This document shows positions 62,186 to 64,000 of a stretch of DNA of 64,000 nt, one piece after another. Source of the stretch: Pontibacillus chungwhensis BH030062 (lineage in GTDB: Bacteria; Bacillota; Bacilli; Bacillales; BH030062); assembly GCF_000770675.1 (NCBI RefSeq), contig NZ_AVBG01000012.1:55551-119550 (forward strand), in the 5' to 3' direction. Position numbers and translations under genes: made by a program. The notes below the pieces were generated by a model. That model made no database searches, was not told the origin of the DNA, and was given only the letters and a program-made list of their open reading frames with translations. Each line of letters begins with the position of its first letter. Position 1 is the first letter of the stretch.

Positions 62186-62213
62186 TTTACAAAACGTTTA
62201 CCTTTAATTAATA
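62186..62213 (+). promoter_or_regulatory. PhoP-box-like direct repeats upstream of the Na/Pi cotransporter
   Basis: TTTACA (62186-62191), TTTACC (62197-62202) and TTAATA (62208-62213) recur with an exact 11-base period. This is the pattern of PhoP-binding direct repeats TT(A/C/T)ACA with 5-base spacers in Bacillus. The gene starts 65 bases downstream. Confidence 0.55.
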
Positions 62214-62277
62214 ATGGTTGAGGGTTTTAAAAAACTACACAAATAGACAAAAATCTTGGATGAGGGGAGCAATATTT

Positions 62278-63915
62278 GTGGAAGGTATAAATGTTCAAGA
62301 GATAATATTTCAATTTGTTGGAGGCCTTGGAATATTTCTTTTCGGAATGAAGTACATGGGTGATGGCTTGCAAAAGTCAGCAGGAGATCGGTTGCGTGAA
62401 ATTTTAGACCGATTTACAACGAATCCATTTATGGGTGTTCTGGCGGGTATCATTGTAACTATCCTCTTGCAAACCAGTTCAGGGACCACAGTGTTGACTG
62501 TCGGCCTTGTAAACGCAGGTTTTATGACGCTTAGACAAGCGATAGGTGTTATAATGGGTGCCAACATCGGTACTACAGTTACCGCATTTATAATTGGAAT
62601 AGAAATAAAAGAGTACGCACTCCCGATTATAGCTGTAGGTGCAATACTATTATTCTTCTTTAAGAATAAGAAAGTAACTTATTTAGGACAAACAGTATTT
62701 GGTTTTGGTTCATTATTCTATGGTCTGAAACTAATGAGTACTGGAATGAAACCATTACGCAGTTTGGAAACTTTCCAGGACTTAACAGTAAGTATGAGTG
62801 ACCAACCTATTCTTGGTGTTGTCATTGGTACCTTGTTTACAGTGATAGTCCAAAGCTCAAGCGCAACGATTGGTGTTCTTCAAAGTTTATTTGAACAAGA
62901 CGCTATTGAACTAAGCGCAGCTTTACCAGTCCTGTTCGGGGACAATATTGGTACAACGATTACAGCTGTTCTAGCTGCAATTGGTACAAGCGTTGCTGCT
63001 AAGCGCGCCGCATTTACGCACGTAATCTTTAACGTAGTCGGAACTACAATTTTCTTATTAATTATTAATTTATATATTCCATTCATTTCATATCTACAAG
63101 ATAAATTGGACTTGAATGAACCAATGACTATTGCATTTGCTCATGGAATCTTTAACTTTACAAACACTGCGATTCAATTCCCATTCATTGCTCTATTGGC
63201 TGTGATTGTAACGAAGTTAATTCCTGGAGATGATGTTGAGATTGATCAAAAGCCTAAGCATCTTGATCCTATCTTCGTAGAACAATCTCCATCCCTGGCA
63301 TTAGACCAAGCAAAATCAGAAGTCATGCGTATGGGAGAATTTGCTTATAAAGGGCTAGAGGAAACGAGTCAGTACTTGAATAATCATAGTCCGAAGCATG
63401 CTAACAAAGCTATGCAGTATGAAGAAGGAATCAACAATCTTGACCGTAACATTACAGAGTATTTAGTAAGCTTATCAAGCTATTCACTAACTGAATTAGA
63501 AAGTCATAAACACTCTGCCCTTATAGATTCCGTACGTGATATTGAACGTATTGGAGATCACTTCGAGAACCTTATTGAACTTGTTGACTATAAGATCTCT
63601 AATAAAGTGCATCTTACAGAACAAGCTCAAGAAGACTTGAATGATATGATTAACCTAACTCTAATTACTGTAAAACAAGCTATGAAAGCTTTAGAAACAA
63701 TGGATCGTGAAGAAGCACTTGCCGTTGTTCAAAAAGAAAACCAGATTGACCAATATGAACGATCTTATCGTAAGAAGCATATCCTTCGTATGAATGAGGG
63801 AGTATGTACAGGCCCTGCTGGTATCGTATTTGTTGACATTATTAGTAACCTAGAGCGTATTGGTGATCACGCCGTAAACATTGCAGAAGAAGTGTTAGGC
63901 GGAAAACAAAGTTAA
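62278..63915 (+). CDS. Na/Pi cotransporter with PhoU-like C-terminal domain
   Basis: The 545-residue protein has the two Na/Pi repeats with LLQTSSGTTVLTV and VQSSSATIGVL and the GANIGTTVTA / GDNIGTTITA motifs (about residues 60-270), then a PhoU-like helical domain (about 350-545) with two RDIERIGDHFENL / SNLERIGDHAVNI repeats. It should bring in phosphate with sodium. GAGGGGAGC stands 7 bases before GTG 62278, so the ATG 62218 frame start, which overlaps the control region, is rejected. PhoP-like repeats upstream suggest induction by phosphate starvation. Confidence 0.92.
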   Translation: MEGINVQEIIFQFVGGLGIFLFGMKYMGDGLQKSAGDRLREILDRFTTNPFMGVLAGIIVTILLQTSSGTTVLTVGLVNAGFMTLRQAIGVIMGANIGTTVTAFIIGIEIKEYALPIIAVGAILLFFFKNKKVTYLGQTVFGFGSLFYGLKLMSTGMKPLRSLETFQDLTVSMSDQPILGVVIGTLFTVIVQSSSATIGVLQSLFEQDAIELSAALPVLFGDNIGTTITAVLAAIGTSVAAKRAAFTHVIFNVVGTTIFLLIINLYIPFISYLQDKLDLNEPMTIAFAHGIFNFTNTAIQFPFIALLAVIVTKLIPGDDVEIDQKPKHLDPIFVEQSPSLALDQAKSEVMRMGEFAYKGLEETSQYLNNHSPKHANKAMQYEEGINNLDRNITEYLVSLSSYSLTELESHKHSALIDSVRDIERIGDHFENLIELVDYKISNKVHLTEQAQEDLNDMINLTLITVKQAMKALETMDREEALAVVQKENQIDQYERSYRKKHILRMNEGVCTGPAGIVFVDIISNLERIGDHAVNIAEEVLGGKQS

Positions 63916-63924
63916 TTCCTTTTA

Positions 63925-63958
63925 CAAAAGCCCGAAGCATTTGCTTTGGGCTTTTTTG
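63925..63958 (+). terminator. Terminator of the Na/Pi cotransporter gene
   Basis: AAAAGCCCGAAGCA and TGCTTTGGGCTTTT pair with one wobble and a 2-base loop, followed by T. Confidence 0.92.
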
Positions 63959-64000
63959 GCTCTAAAATATTTGTTGGGGTATTAGAAAATTTGGCATAAA

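Overview
This window reads as a chromosomal segment of a spore-forming, low-to-moderate GC Bacillota of the Bacillaceae. Most genes follow the Bacillus subtilis order sda - yqeG...yqeM - comER/comEA-EB-EC - yqzM - holA - rpsT - gpr - spoIIP - yqxA - lepA - hemW - hrcA-grpE-dnaK-dnaJ-prmA-rsmE-mtaB - yqeW - rpsU-yqeY - nfeD-floA - yqfC-yqfD-phoH-pgpH-ybeY-dgkA - era-yqzL-recO - ccpN-ppsR - dnaG-sigA - cccA - trmK-nif3 - ispH - cshB - nfo-yqfT - yqfX - ispG-yqfZ - yqgB. The Mrp antiporter gene at the left edge and many acidic protein tails would suit a moderately halophilic genus such as Halobacillus or Pontibacillus. The genus is inference only.

Layout. 1-1.9 kb: the 3'-truncated mrpA, then sda with a DnaA-box cluster upstream. 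1.9-7.0 kb: a tightly packed yqeG-yqeM operon (ribosome assembly, shikimate, NAD, Ap4A turnover) ending in a terminator. 7.0-11.6 kb: DNA-uptake genes comER, comEA, comEB and comEC, plus yqzM. 12-17 kb: holA, rpsT and the sporulation genes gpr, spoIIP and yqxA, followed by a 0.6 kb tandem array of structured repeats before lepA. 17-28.5 kb: lepA, hemW and the CIRCE-controlled heat-shock cluster, with tRNA/rRNA/ribosomal-protein methylation genes. 28.6-31.2 kb: deoC, yqeW, rpsU, yqeY. 31.3-34.3 kb: a sigma-W-type promoter and the NfeD/FloA raft genes. 34.4-39.8 kb: sporulation and c-di-AMP/RNA maturation genes. 39.9-40.4 kb: a nest of palindromic repeats where cdd usually lies. 40.6-47.8 kb: era, recO, ccpN, ppsR, dnaG, sigA. 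47.8-56.6 kb: cccA, trmK, nif3, ispH, cshB, nfo and a lytic transglycosylase. 56.8-64 kb: yqfX, ispG, yqfZ, a second NfeD gene behind a second sigma-W-type promoter, a chemoreceptor, yqgB and a Na/Pi cotransporter behind PhoP-box-like repeats.

The window is almost all conserved core genome. I see no prophage, insertion sequence, CRISPR array, tRNA or rRNA gene. The material not explained by ordinary genes is in the intergenic repeats. One family forms nested hairpins whose stems change sequence while keeping pairing, in three consecutive units and again in a distant inverted copy. Other points worth attention are paired sigma-W-like promoters on two NfeD genes, the DnaA boxes at sda, a DETD variant of the DEAD motif in CshB, PhoP-like repeats at the Na/Pi transporter, and the absence of cdd, glyQS and yqxD from their usual slots.
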